64,000 nucleotides of DNA. Origin: Isoetes taiwanensis (Eukaryota > Streptophyta > Lycopodiopsida > Isoetales > Isoetaceae). The DNA lies in the NCBI GenBank assembly GCA_021234155.1, contig JAJEKV010000003.1:22287569-22351568 (forward strand), written 5' to 3'. The notes below the pieces were generated by a model. The model was given only the letters and a program-made list of their open reading frames with translations. It ran no database searches and had not been told where the DNA came from. The position numbers and the translations under genes were made by a program. Below are positions 36,690 to 47,364 of the stretch, piece after piece. Each line of letters starts with the position of its first letter. The stretch's first letter is position 1.

Positions 36690-37110
36690 GTTCAAGTTCT
36701 TGTTTCAATTGTTGTGTTGGATGTCTTTTTCTACCACAAGTAAATAAGTTCTTGTTTCAATTGTTGTGTCGGATGTCTTTTTTTACCACAAATAAATATG
36801 GCAAAAGAACCACAATCTTACTATGCTCTTGCCTCCTTCAACACAATGTTATTCTTTCCTTAAACCATTGCTAAGGAGAAATTGCTGGTAATAATACGAT
36901 TTCTTCATTTTAGAAAACCTGGATTATACTATGTCTAAGCGGCGCCGCTATAAGCCCGCCAACGAATAATTTTTTTTCTTCAACCTCTGGCTTGAACCTC
37001 TTTCTTGCTTCGCTCTGGCGTCTTCAACCTCCGGCTATGGCGTCTTTCAACCTTCGGCTTTCTTGCTTCGCTCTGGCGTCTTCAACCTCCGGCTATGGCG
37101 TCTTCAAGTT
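36690..37110 (+). repeat. Two short tandem duplications
   Basis: At about 36694-36798 a unit of about 50 bp beginning AGTTCTTGTTTCAATTGTTG is doubled. At about 37000-37108 a unit containing CGTCTTCAACCTCCGGCTAT is doubled, with a degenerate third copy. No coding role is visible. Confidence 0.85.
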
Positions 37111-37479
37111 CTAAGTCGAGGCTCCTGCCATTTTATTTATTTTTTTGCAGCAAAGTCCCCCCTGTTTAGAACAATAAAAGATCAAGCGGATTTTCTTGCT
37201 TTGTTTTCCTTTGTTGTATTTTCCTCAAATCAGTCTCTCCTGCTTCCCCATAGTCCTCTTCTTGTTTTGAAGGTGGAGTATGCTCGATTCCTCGAAACCT
37301 TCTGCGAGGAGAGTGCCTTCTAAGCACCAATCTGCCCATAGGCGTCTTCGACATCCACCATATCTCCTCTTTGATCCTTAAAGAAACTCAAGATACTCTA
37401 AGATCATCAGAGAAAAGAATATTAGAGTCTACTACATTCAAATTTGAAACAAATAAATCAAAGTGACTTCCTGTCATAG

Positions 37480-38145
37480 TTAGTACCATATCTTTTTTAT
37501 GAGCAGTAGCAAGAGTTTCAAAGTCAAGTTGAAAATGAAGTTTGATCCAAAAGATAGAAGGCCTCTTATTCCCATATAAGACACGATTTCTTTATTTCCA
37601 TATGTTCCAAAGGGCAGTATGAAGAATGGTATTAACAAATTTGTCATCAGATTAAAGAAAGGATAAGAGATCTTGATTATTGGGAATTCCAAATTTACTA
37701 GAAAACCAAGATCAAAAACCATTTAGCTTATTACAAAAAATCTCATCATGTCCACATAGCATAGGACAGTTTGCCATAATATTAGAGTTTCTTCTCGATA
37801 AGGAACGAAGACTACTCAAACTGCCATTAGCAATAAGCCAAATAAAGTAAGAGATCTTGGGAGGACAATAAGAATTCCAAACATTATGAAATAGGACCCT
37901 TAGCTGATCAGAATTGATTGACCATTTAGTTTAAGCTTTACTCTCACCACCATTAGCAGAAATAGCATTGTAGACATGTTTGACTTTGTACTCCACTTTA
38001 CCATTAATAGTCCAGTCTCCCTTCCCTGAATTTGGAGATAGATTACACAGGAAATCTCTAATATGAATAAAGATTTTCTTATCAGAAGAAGTTCCCTTGA
38101 TGAATCTCATACCCATTAAAGTTGCCCAGCATATGATCAAATCCG
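37480..38145 (-). mobile_element. L1-type LINE C-terminal remnant (zinc-binding reverse transcriptase tail)
   Basis: Minus-strand blocks follow the C-terminal region of plant L1 reverse transcriptases: GDWTINGKVEYKVKHVYNAI near 38030-37960, VWNSYCPPKISYFIWLIANG near 37890-37830, NSNIMANCPMLCGHDE near 37790-37740 (the Cys-Cys-His zinc-binding motif), and VNTILHTALWNIWK near 37630-37600. Stops and shifts separate them. It is a 5'-truncated, decayed copy. Confidence 0.8.
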
Positions 38146-38149
38146 AATG

Positions 38150-38465
38150 CGCTATGCTGAGTTGGTCAGGCCTGGCCAGTCGCTACATGTGACATTGAGC
38201 ACGGCTTCCGTACGGGTGCTGGGATCATACCTTTCAGGAGGTTATGGACATGCGAGATCAACTATGTCCTCGGACACACACTTGACATGTATATATACAT
38301 TTATTTCATGATGATGTACTGCCATGGTTTTTCCCTCGAAAACCCTTCGGGACGGGGTTTTTTTTAACCCGGACAGTAATAAGTTTGTTGCGCTCCTTCT
38401 GGGTCCCATAGACCGATTGGTCTCAGTGGACGATAAAAAATCATTCTTTCTTTCTTTCTTTCTTT
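38150..38465 (+). mobile_element. Probable short retroposon with microsatellite tail
   Basis: The block includes the CCATGGTTTTTCCCTCGAAA hairpin module shared with 6650. It ends with GTGGACGATAAAAA followed by four to five CTTT units. The same GTGGACGATAAAAA, with an ATTCT tail, forms a tiny insertion with target duplication at 46132-46187. The shared 3' end plus a simple-repeat tail is typical of non-LTR retroposons. The left border is uncertain. Confidence 0.55.
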
Positions 38466-40344
38466 CAACTTAGTCCAAGAGATTATGCTATTCCCTAAGA
38501 AAAGATCCTTGATATATATTCTTATGCCACAAAAGATGCTTGAAATTATTGCTATTCTTGTTGTTTGTTTACCTCGCCTAGTAAGACATGTGATGTGACG
38601 ACAAGCTAATTTGGTGTTGACTGTTATTGACATGTCTGTTACTTCATACATATGTCATACACTTCATTTTTGGTAATTATAACTGTATAAGTTCTAGCCA
38701 CAAAATTTAATATACCTAGATGCTTGAATTGCTTGCAAAGGTATGAAGCGAGCCATCAAAAATGCATGATAACCATATTCTCAAATTAATAGCTAGTTCT
38801 TTATACTAGAGTTTTTGGAATGCAAGTTGCATCTCCATTGTTTGGCATTGGAGATGCATGACATTATCATAAATGCTTGGCTTTATATATTTCTCAATCC
38901 ACTCAATGAGGTGAGACTTGCATTACATACTTTTAAACGCTACTTTGTGTTCAATAAATAGTCTAAAATGGCAATTCAATTGGCTGAATTGTTGCCATTA
39001 TAATGCAAGCTCTCATGAATAGAACTAAAAAACTCTCGATAGGAAGAGAACTTTTAGTTTTATCCACAAGCTAGGTCCAAAGAAAATGCTAGAGGAATTG
39101 TCTGAACATGTGCCAACAATGGTAAGCATGCAAGAAGAAGCCCCTCCCTTCCATAAGATCAAGGAAATAAGAGTAGAGGAATTGCTGAGGGAAGAGAAAC
39201 TGCCAATAGATTCTAGTATAGAAACCTTAAGGTAAGCAGATCTGCTAGAACGATCTATCGACTACAAAACTGCATGCAATGCATGCATGCTATCATGCTC
39301 GGACAGCCCCGGAATGGCAATGAGGTTGCCATGATCGATGCCACTTTATATGGTTGTTAATGCACTTGCAAAATCCAAGAAACAACATAGTGGAAAAAAA
39401 ACATTATTGTAATTTTGAGAACCCCACTCCAAGATCTTTTAATTAAAAGGGATATACCAATGTGTTTTTGTTAAATAGAAAATCCTCAAAATGGTTACTC
39501 ATGGTAGGTACCTCCTTTAGTACCCCTGGTTGCACAGGTAAATGAGGAGTAGTCATTATCTACCCAATTGCCAATACATCTTGCCTCAAAATCTAGAAGT
39601 CAGTGCTCCTGTCAAAGCATAATATATGCCTTCATTGATCTGCTGGCTTCCAGTACCCTTCCGCGCATCAACACGCCTTTTATTCCACGATGGTTCCATT
39701 TTTATGAATCCAAACATTTCCATAGTGCCCATGTGTTTTAACCATTGACCTTAGCATTATTCCTGCTAGAAGCCCAACAGTTCCACTTTTAGAGTTTGGC
39801 TTAGTCCTTGGAATGGCCCCAACATATCTCATTCCAGCTTGCCAGAGTTGAGGGACCATTGCATACACTGCCGTGGTTGTGTGATGATGATACACTATCA
39901 TTCTTATCATATTTGCTCTACAGCTTTTGGTCGGGCCACATTTCAAGTAGCCCCTTTTGAAGGTACCACTCCCCTCAAGTGAATCATCTTTCTATCCAAG
40001 GTATAGGGAGCACAAACCCAACCTTCCATAATACCACATACCATATCCAACTCCCCTAAATTGAAAAGCACTCATGCCGCCTTCACCCAATGTTGCAGAC
40101 CCAATTCAATACAAACAACCTTATTATTTGTGTTATCTTTAACCATGAAGGTATTTCTTGTTCCTCATTTGTAGAAGGCAGCAAATATAGGTAGTACACA
40201 GACAAGAGGGAAGTAACTATAACTTTTCAGATCTATTATACCGTAATGTCTTTACAAAAATTTGATATGGTCAATCGACCAGCTTGAAAATGGGTCGATG
40301 CCAACATTTAGAAAATTTGCATACGGGCAGGGGCCCTATATAAA
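38466..40344. other. No gene recognised
   Basis: AT-rich sequence. A minus-strand ORF at 39680-39946 (containing YHHHTTTAVYAMVPQLWQAG) is not recognised. Confidence 0.45.
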
Positions 40345-40375
40345 CAAGGTGTTGCGCACAGAGGGTTGCCCTCCA
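40345..40375 (+). repeat. Copy of the insert-family right end
   Basis: CAAGGTGTTGCGCAC and then GAGGGTTGCCCTCC match, with about two differences, the minus-strand right end of the 21090-24206 insert. The heat-shock relic begins about 420 bp further on, which would fit a second gene-carrying copy in reverse orientation. Its other end was not found. Confidence 0.65.
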
Positions 40376-40779
40376 GTTTCCTGAGGATAAAGTGGGCTTA
40401 AATCAAACCGTGTGGAATCAAAATTTCTACTTTAAACCCCCCACCAATATGTAGCATAATAACAGGGGGTTTTTTTTTATGTTTTTGTACGACTTTTACT
40501 AAGGTTTTTCTATGATTTTGGTGTTGTATTCGATCAGCTGTACTAAATAGTATTTCTAGAGTGCGCCCATTCTGGACCCTTGATTTTTGTGCCACTTTTC
40601 AGTGGTCACCCATGAATGTTCAATATTATTCCAAATTGAACATGCAGGCTCGGAGTAATATATTTTAGGGTTCTAAGCATCTGTCCCTCTGTTTAGGGTC
40701 TATGGCGGTCTGGCCTGGATCTGTGCTAGGAGGTCTGCAAAGAAACCAAGGAGATGCCAAGGAGGTGTGAAACCAAGGA

Positions 40780-41076
40780 TAATAACTTCATCGACACCTT
40801 TTGGGATCCATTTGGTTACACCAAATTTCTGATCCGTCCAGAATAACCGCTCGGAATGCTCAGAATGGTGCAAATACTTGCGCAGACTGGTTAGAAACCT
40901 CCAGATCTCATGTCTTCAACGTCGACATGCCAGGAGTGAAAAAAGAGGACATGAAAGTGGAGATTGAGGATGGAAAGACTTTGCAGATTAGTGGAGAGCG
41001 AGAACAAGCGCAAAACAACAAGATGGATAAGTGGCACTGGCTGGAACAAGCATTTGGCAGTTTCTTAAGAATGTAA
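40780..41076 (+). pseudogene. Class I-type small heat-shock protein (HSP20) fragment
   Basis: The segment DWLETSRSHVFNVDMPGVKK followed by EDMKVEIEDGKTLQISGERE and NKMDKWHWLEQAFGSFLRM matches the start of the alpha-crystallin domain of plant cytosolic HSP20s. An upstream NNFIDTFWDPFG block in another frame matches the N-terminal arm. The second half of the domain and the C-terminal I-x-I motif are absent. HSP20s bind unfolding proteins; this copy cannot. Confidence 0.88.
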
Positions 41077-42744
41077 CTTTGTGGCTGTTGAGTCTCTAAT
41101 TTATAAGTAAGGGGAGTGTATCCTTAAGGAGCAGGGACAGAGATTCGGCTACAGCTTCCTTTTGTTCCATTTTCGTATATGCATTTATAAGAAGGACATC
41201 CAGAGTTTGCACGCAGGCAACCAGGCTGGCTTGTTGCAAGCTAAGGGTTTTGCAGGCATCCAGGCTTTGCAGGTTTAGGAGACTGGGCTTGGGCTATTGT
41301 GGGCTTGAAAAGTGTGGTTGTAATGATGGATGTCTTTTAACTTGCAAATCTAGTATATACGAACTCTTGCAAGCAGCTTAGGACAGGGCAACAGCAGCCA
41401 TTGTGCACATTTTCAGCTTAGGACAAGGCAACAGCAGCATGTATACAGTGTGCAGCACAGGGAAAGATAATAAGAAATATCTTCTTTTGTTCGAACTGCT
41501 TTCGTTCAGTTGCTTCTTATATTGGCTCCATTGTTGGCACAATTTTCCTTGTCCTCTTCATGATCTGCATCATTCAACTTCGATTTGGATCAGTGCATTG
41601 TGAAGATACTTGGGCTACTTATTGCACAAACATTCTATTTATCCATGCCCAGGAGGGTCCAAGAGCATTTTTCCTGCATAAGGATTCTATTTATCCATGC
41701 TCAGGAGCATTTTTCCTGCGCCTATGTCTTGCTTCGATGCTACAACAAAACGAATTCTCACCAGGGTAAGGCTTTCACTATTGGAAGATGCATATTTCTC
41801 TTTTTCTTTTTAAAAGTTCTTAATGCTTGCATCCCAGCATAGCATACCTTTGCCCATCCTTATTGTAGGTCTGCTATTTTGGATAATAATATATTTCTAA
41901 TTTGGATGGTAATGTATGGCAGTCATCAACAGATCATGTCACCCTGATTTCACTTTGCCATTCTTATATGCCAACTACATTGCAGCTGATTGGAGTCCGT
42001 TCTTGTCATTTCGAAGATCAAATGGCAACAATCTATGCCATTGACCTGCATAAACATTTTTTATCAGGTATATATGGCCTTAAATTTTTCTTGAATGACA
42101 AGTCGTACGAGGACATGATGGGTTAATTCCCGTAAACATGCTCTTATTATCTTTCTACAGTGCTCTTGTTATCTTCCTGATGCACAGTTTATGAACATCT
42201 AGACTTAAGAATGGCTACTAGTGTCTTCATGATATATTCTTGTTTTCTCACCATTCAAAATACCTTTGTTGATGTGTAGTATAAAGGCGCAAGTGCCATT
42301 TATTAAATGGTTTTCAACTTAAGTATGATTAGAAGATGTTTAATTGTGCTAAGGCAGTTAGTTGTTTACTGAGCTAAGACCGTGCCATGCATAAAAAAAA
42401 GGAGGTAAAATTCCCATCTTATACTATTGTGTAATGCTAATATCTAGCATGTATACTTGGATCATGTTCTCATATATGCATTTTCAGATTTGTACCATTT
42501 CTCATGTGGAAAACCTTATCCGAGCTTTGATACTATCCGAGCTTTGATACTGTCAAATTCTAGCACAACTTGTTTATGTATTCACCATGCTTAAGCATAG
42601 CAAGCTCCACATGCACCAAACAAACCATAAGAGCACTGACTTTGCTTTGAAAAGAAAAATATCATCGACATTGTTGTTGCAAGATTTCGATGTGTTCAAT
42701 TCCGAGAACGTGTTCTTGTCCTAATGATTACGCAAAACATACTC
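41077..42744. other. No gene recognised
   Basis: Short duplications occur at about 41634-41705 (ATTCTATTTATCCATGC twice) and 42515-42550 (ATCCGAGCTTTGATACT twice). No supported ORF. Confidence 0.45.
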
Positions 42745-43340
42745 ATAGTTGTTTGCATTGGAAATAATTTGTTTGTCTTGATGTTATTGTGCTTCTTAGT
42801 AATGAATATTTAGGCCCATAAAGTTTACCTATGTTTTCTTTAGTTAGGGCCCGAAGGGCCCAAAATTTTTTTTAATATAAGAATCAACAAACAACTACCA
42901 TTAACATTATTAAAACAAACCATTGCATCTAACACATTTAAATTAAAATCCCCCTGAAACCCCCTTTGGTTTGGGTGCATATTCACACGGGGGGTTACGT
43001 AGGGCAGCGAGAGCCCCAAAAAATTTATAATACATGTACAAAATTAATACCATTAAGTACATTCTCTCAAACCTTATAGTATTTTACAAACCTTAATATA
43101 CAGTATACAAAAATCTGTACATGCATACCCCACAAACGAGGATCGCTATGTACGGTCCAGATCTTGGAATAAAGGGCGAATATGCCCATCCGACAGCTCT
43201 CGTTGCCCGGAGTAACCCCCCGTGTGAATATGCACCCAAACCAAAGGGGGTTTCAGGGGGATTTTAATTTAAATGTGTTAGATGCAATGGTTTGTTTTAA
43301 TAATGTTAATGGTAGTTGTTTGTTGTTTGTTGAGTAATCA
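42745..43340 (-). repeat. Dispersed repeat R, copy 2, with a fold-back arm
   Basis: 42745-43205 is the reverse complement of 15310-15790. Immediately beyond, 43200-43335 repeats in plus orientation the segment present in reverse at about 42880-43010 (GTAACCCCCCGTGTGAATAT and following). The locus is therefore a large inverted repeat with arms of about 130 bp. Confidence 0.85.
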
Positions 43341-44559
43341 GGATTCATATCTTTGCATATGATAGAAAATGTGGTTTATCTGATAGCTTGTTCAGTTTTT
43401 TGGAAATGGAGAGAATAGAAAATAGCAGTAACCAGGCTCCTCAAAATTGTAATCACAAATTCCTTGAGAGGGCAAAATCACTTGTTTGTCAGGATTTCAA
43501 TTAAATTTAGAATTTTCAATAGTCTTAAGTCTGAGGCTTGAAGTCCCTGTATATCAGGTTCAAAGAGTCAAGTGCCTCATTGGTTTGGGAATTTATAGCA
43601 TAGCGTCAAGTGCTGGTATCAGTGGCGAAGCTGTTCTCTCAATTTTTTTTTTATCAGATCCTTGTCCATGAGCTGTAATACAAGTACTCTTTCTGTGGTA
43701 CGACTTTTGATGTACGTGACACAAAGTATACTCAATGCCTCAATGCCTAAGTAGGGCTACAACTTGTTGTAATATACTATTTTCCAATACACCATTTTTG
43801 CTGTTTGGTGGGACTTAAGTTGTTGTGGTAGGTGTTTATTCTAAGAGACAAGTGACAGTGTGCAAAAGCACAAATTGAATGGCAAGAACAATGTTTGTTT
43901 GTGCCATAATTTGCAGCTTCTATATATATAATGTAAGATTGCAGAGATAGCCTGCCCAGACAAGGTATTGACGTATGACTGCTCCAGCCATATCTTCTTA
44001 GCATGCAGTTATTGAAGTCGTTTCTCTTGGTAATTAGATAATGCATTCCTAAAACAAATGCTTTATAGCTCAATCAAAGTTATCCATACAACATGGAAAA
44101 TCATTGTTTTATCTTTTTAACCTGAGGTCTGTTGAAGATGGAAGTTGGAAAGCAAATTCGTCTCCATCTTCAAATGCAAGATTGGCTCCTTGTCCAAGGG
44201 AAAGAGATATAGCATATACAACATCTAAGATGCAAGAATATTGACTGCTTGCTTGTCAAGAAAAGGAACACATTTAGCATATATTTTGATACCTCCCAAA
44301 ATCACTACAGAACTTTTATACCTCTGAGAAAGCACGGGCACATCAAGCACTCTCCTTTTAAGCATCAACTTTGGTTCCGTGGCCTAGTAAACAATTGAGT
44401 AGATTGTCATTAGGTTCAACCAAATAAATTAGTGGGGAATAAGAGACCTGGATTATTTGATTTGTAAGTTCTCATTTCTTGAAGGCATTCGGCAGCCTCT
44501 GCTTGGCCTCTTGAGATTCCTTTGATCTTACATTTGCAGCAGTTCCACCATGTCTATCT
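43341..44559. other. No gene recognised
   Basis: AT-rich sequence with no supported coding block. It ends at the gypsy target duplication at 44560-44564. Confidence 0.45.
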
Positions 44560-44564
44560 CTGAT

Positions 44565-46498
44565 TGTTGACCCCCAACCTGGCTAGAGAGTCAAACACAA
44601 GAAGCCAACTTGAGTTTTTACTCAAGTTGGGGTTAGAACCTCCAGATCACTTAAGGTGATCAGTCTATACAAGAATTTCTCAGGGGAAAAGCTCAGTTAT
44701 CAAGTATTCATACCTTTCCCAATTCTAGAATATGGAGCCCTTAGTCAAATCGATGTAGCTCTCATAGGTGGATTGATTTCCAAGGTCAAGTGATTGTGAC
44801 TTATATAGAAAAGTTATAGGCAAGCAAGGGTGAAAACCTTGACCAAGTCTGAGTTTTAATCTGCAAGATATTCGATCTCAAAGTTGGGTCAAATTTTGGT
44901 CAATATCAGTCAAAACTACAAACAGATCTCAGAGTTTTATAACTTGAGTTGCAGATAGAATTTTGAAGAGATTCCAAAGCTAAGGTGCAGTATAGGTCCC
45001 AAAGGTGAGGGGCACGCAATCAAATCATAGTTTGGATCACTAAGACTATTTTTGTGGCACTGTTTTGTGAATATCAGTCTAAAATTGTATCAGACAGAAT
45101 GCAAAAAATGGTAACTTGAGTTTGGGATGGATTTCTTTCGAAATTTTTGTGCACACAGGTGCAAATATGATGAGAAAGGAAGTGCAAATGGTCATATGCA
45201 AGAAAAAATGAAGGGATACTTCACTGTAAAAATGTTTGTGATGCAAAAATACTAAAGGATCATGACAATCAACTTTTTAAATACTTGGCAGGCAATTTTC
45301 ATTGAAATGAAGGTAATACACGGTGAATAAAAGTCTTAGGATCATAGATCAATCATCAAGATAGCTTAGGAGGTCAATAAATAATATCAAATCAAGAATA
45401 TCAGTCCAATTTTCTCAAATCGAACTATGGAACACTCAGATACTTCATGAACATCTTCAGATCACGCTCAGCATGTATCAATGTTGAGGTTTGATGCGTC
45501 TGGGCCTTCAAAAACTTCTGTCATTGTTTTCCCCGGTATATAGATTTAGATTTAATGATTTCGGCATCTTAGGACTTGATTATAGGCTTAATAGGATGCT
45601 GATGAGCGGGAATCCAAGAATAGGTAGTTTTTGTAGCTTAAGATCCCAATTCTGGCGTGATTCGAGCAAGTTTCTAAGTTTAGGGTTCTTCAACTGTATT
45701 TTTCCAGAGTTGGCGCGATACGGTGGCCGTATTTTTGGGGGTATAAACCAAGAATATGTTGTATTTAGCTATTTCGAAAAGCTAGGCCATGGTTCAATAG
45801 AGATCCAAAAATAATTATGAAGTCATTTGGGTCTATAGCAACCCTAATAATTTGGGGAATATGCTAGGTAGATACCATGACTGGAATATTCCATGGGGGA
45901 TACTTGGGTGGCATGGGTAATTAGGCACATTTGGTAAATGAAGTGAGGGAGCATAAGAATTTGCAAATAAGGGTTGGGCTAGGGACATTTGCCAGAATGT
46001 AATATGGAAAAAATGAGAGAAAAGATATGGAATGGGAAGATCATCCTTTGGGGTGAACAAAAGGCCTTTAGAAAAAGAAGGATTTAGGCAAGCATGGTGC
46101 AATTGGCAAAAAAGTGAACATGGGAAGATATAGGCATGAGAATAGAATAGAATAGAATATGTTTTTATCGTCCACGGAGGCATGAGATAAATATGACTAG
46201 GAAAATTTTGCAATGGGGGTAAGAATATGGATAAAAAATGGTTAGGAGGTGGAATCAAATACCATGGGGTCTTCCAAACTTCAAAAAGCATCTTCCAATC
46301 TTCACAACCCAGAATATCATAGACCTTTGTCCTCAGATAAAGCATCTTCCATAGGAGTTGACCTTTGAAGATTAATATTGTTTGACCTTCATATCAATGT
46401 TGACTACCAAGCTCTTTTTTTATTTAACTCTTCCACAATAATTTGACCTACTTCAATACATGAACCAACAGTTAGTATGTTGCCCTTTGGGGGCAACA
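44565..46498 (-). repeat. Gypsy 3' LTR
   Basis: This 1934-bp LTR starts TGTTGCCCCCAAAGGGCAAC at 46498 (minus) and ends GGTCAACA at 44565. It matches the two parts of the 5' LTR along its length with scattered substitutions. It lacks the 3.1-kb insert but has its own ~46-bp insertion at 46132-46187. Confidence 0.92.
46132..46187 (-). mobile_element. Ultra-short retroposon insertion in the 3' LTR
   Basis: The 5' LTR has one AGGCATGAGA where this LTR has two (46132-46141 and 46178-46187). Between them, on the minus strand, is CGTGGACGATAAAAACATATTC-type sequence ending in three ATTCT units. The 10-bp target duplication and repeat tail indicate a retroposon insertion truncated to about 37 bp. 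Confidence 0.8.
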
Positions 46499-46880
46499 TC
46501 TCGCCAAAACAAGAAAATGGTTGGTCCCCTCAGCCATAAGGGGTCTTCATATTTGCTCCAAAGTGTCTAAGTGAGAATTATGGTAAAGAGAAGGTGTAAA
46601 GTGTACGTGTTGATGAAATAGAAGTGAGTAGGGTGGTGTGAGGATGTAAGTGAGTGAGAAAAGGTGAGAATGAGTGTGAATATGATAAGGAAATGATGGA
46701 AATGGAGTGTATGAGATGAGATGAGTGGGTAAATGTTGAAATCTCGCCAAAACAAGAAAATGTGTGTGAAAAAAGGTAAGAATGCGTGTGAATATGGTCA
46801 AGTGGTGATGGAAAGGAAGTGTAGAAGGGTGAAGTGAATGTGCAAAAATTGAGATCTCGCCAAAACAAGAAAATGTATGC
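46499..46880 (-). repeat. Three repeats including the site next to the 3' LTR
   Basis: TCTCGCCAAAACAAGAAAAT occurs at 46499, near 46742 and near 46855. The first copy abuts the LTR, where the polypurine tract should be; on the minus strand it reads TTTTGGCGAGA. The spacing is irregular (about 243 and 112 bp). Confidence 0.85.
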
Positions 46881-47364
46881 CTCCCTGATCCTTAAAAATG
46901 CAACTCTGCCATGATGGTGAAGCTGAATTGCAGAGTGCTTTCTTTTGGGAATGAAAACAAGAATAAGGAGTTTAGATGGATAGCAGGACCACTTATGGCA
47001 GATGAATAAAGGTGGAAAAAGGATGCGCCTGTCATGGAAACATACAAACAAGTTAATCTTGATCTTTGCAACTCTGCTATAATGGTGAAGCTGAATTTGC
47101 AGAGTGCACATTTAGGGAGATAAAATGAGAGTGCATAGCTGAATGGAGGGCAGGACCACAATGAGACAGATAAATGAAGATGGAAAAAAGGGTGCTCCTG
47201 CAAATGACACTTGGCAATTAATAAAAATCCTTGTTCTGAAGCTGTTTGATAGCTCATCCTTCATACTGGCTAATCTGCAAATATAAACTCAATGAGGACA
47301 TCAACAAAGTGAAATCTAATCCAACCTATCTAATATTTAATTTTAATTCTAACTTGTCTAGGTT
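46881..47364 (-). other. Gypsy 3' untranslated region
   Basis: Non-coding part between the integrase stop and the repeat array. A segment near 46895-46945 resembles one near 47060-47110 (AACTCTGC..ATGGTGAAGCTGAAT). Confidence 0.6.

Noticed and set aside
42838-42862. GGGCCC hairpin followed by T/A-run as a transcription terminator
   Set aside because: The sequence is nuclear plant DNA and the hairpin belongs to a dispersed repeat, so bacterial terminator logic does not apply.
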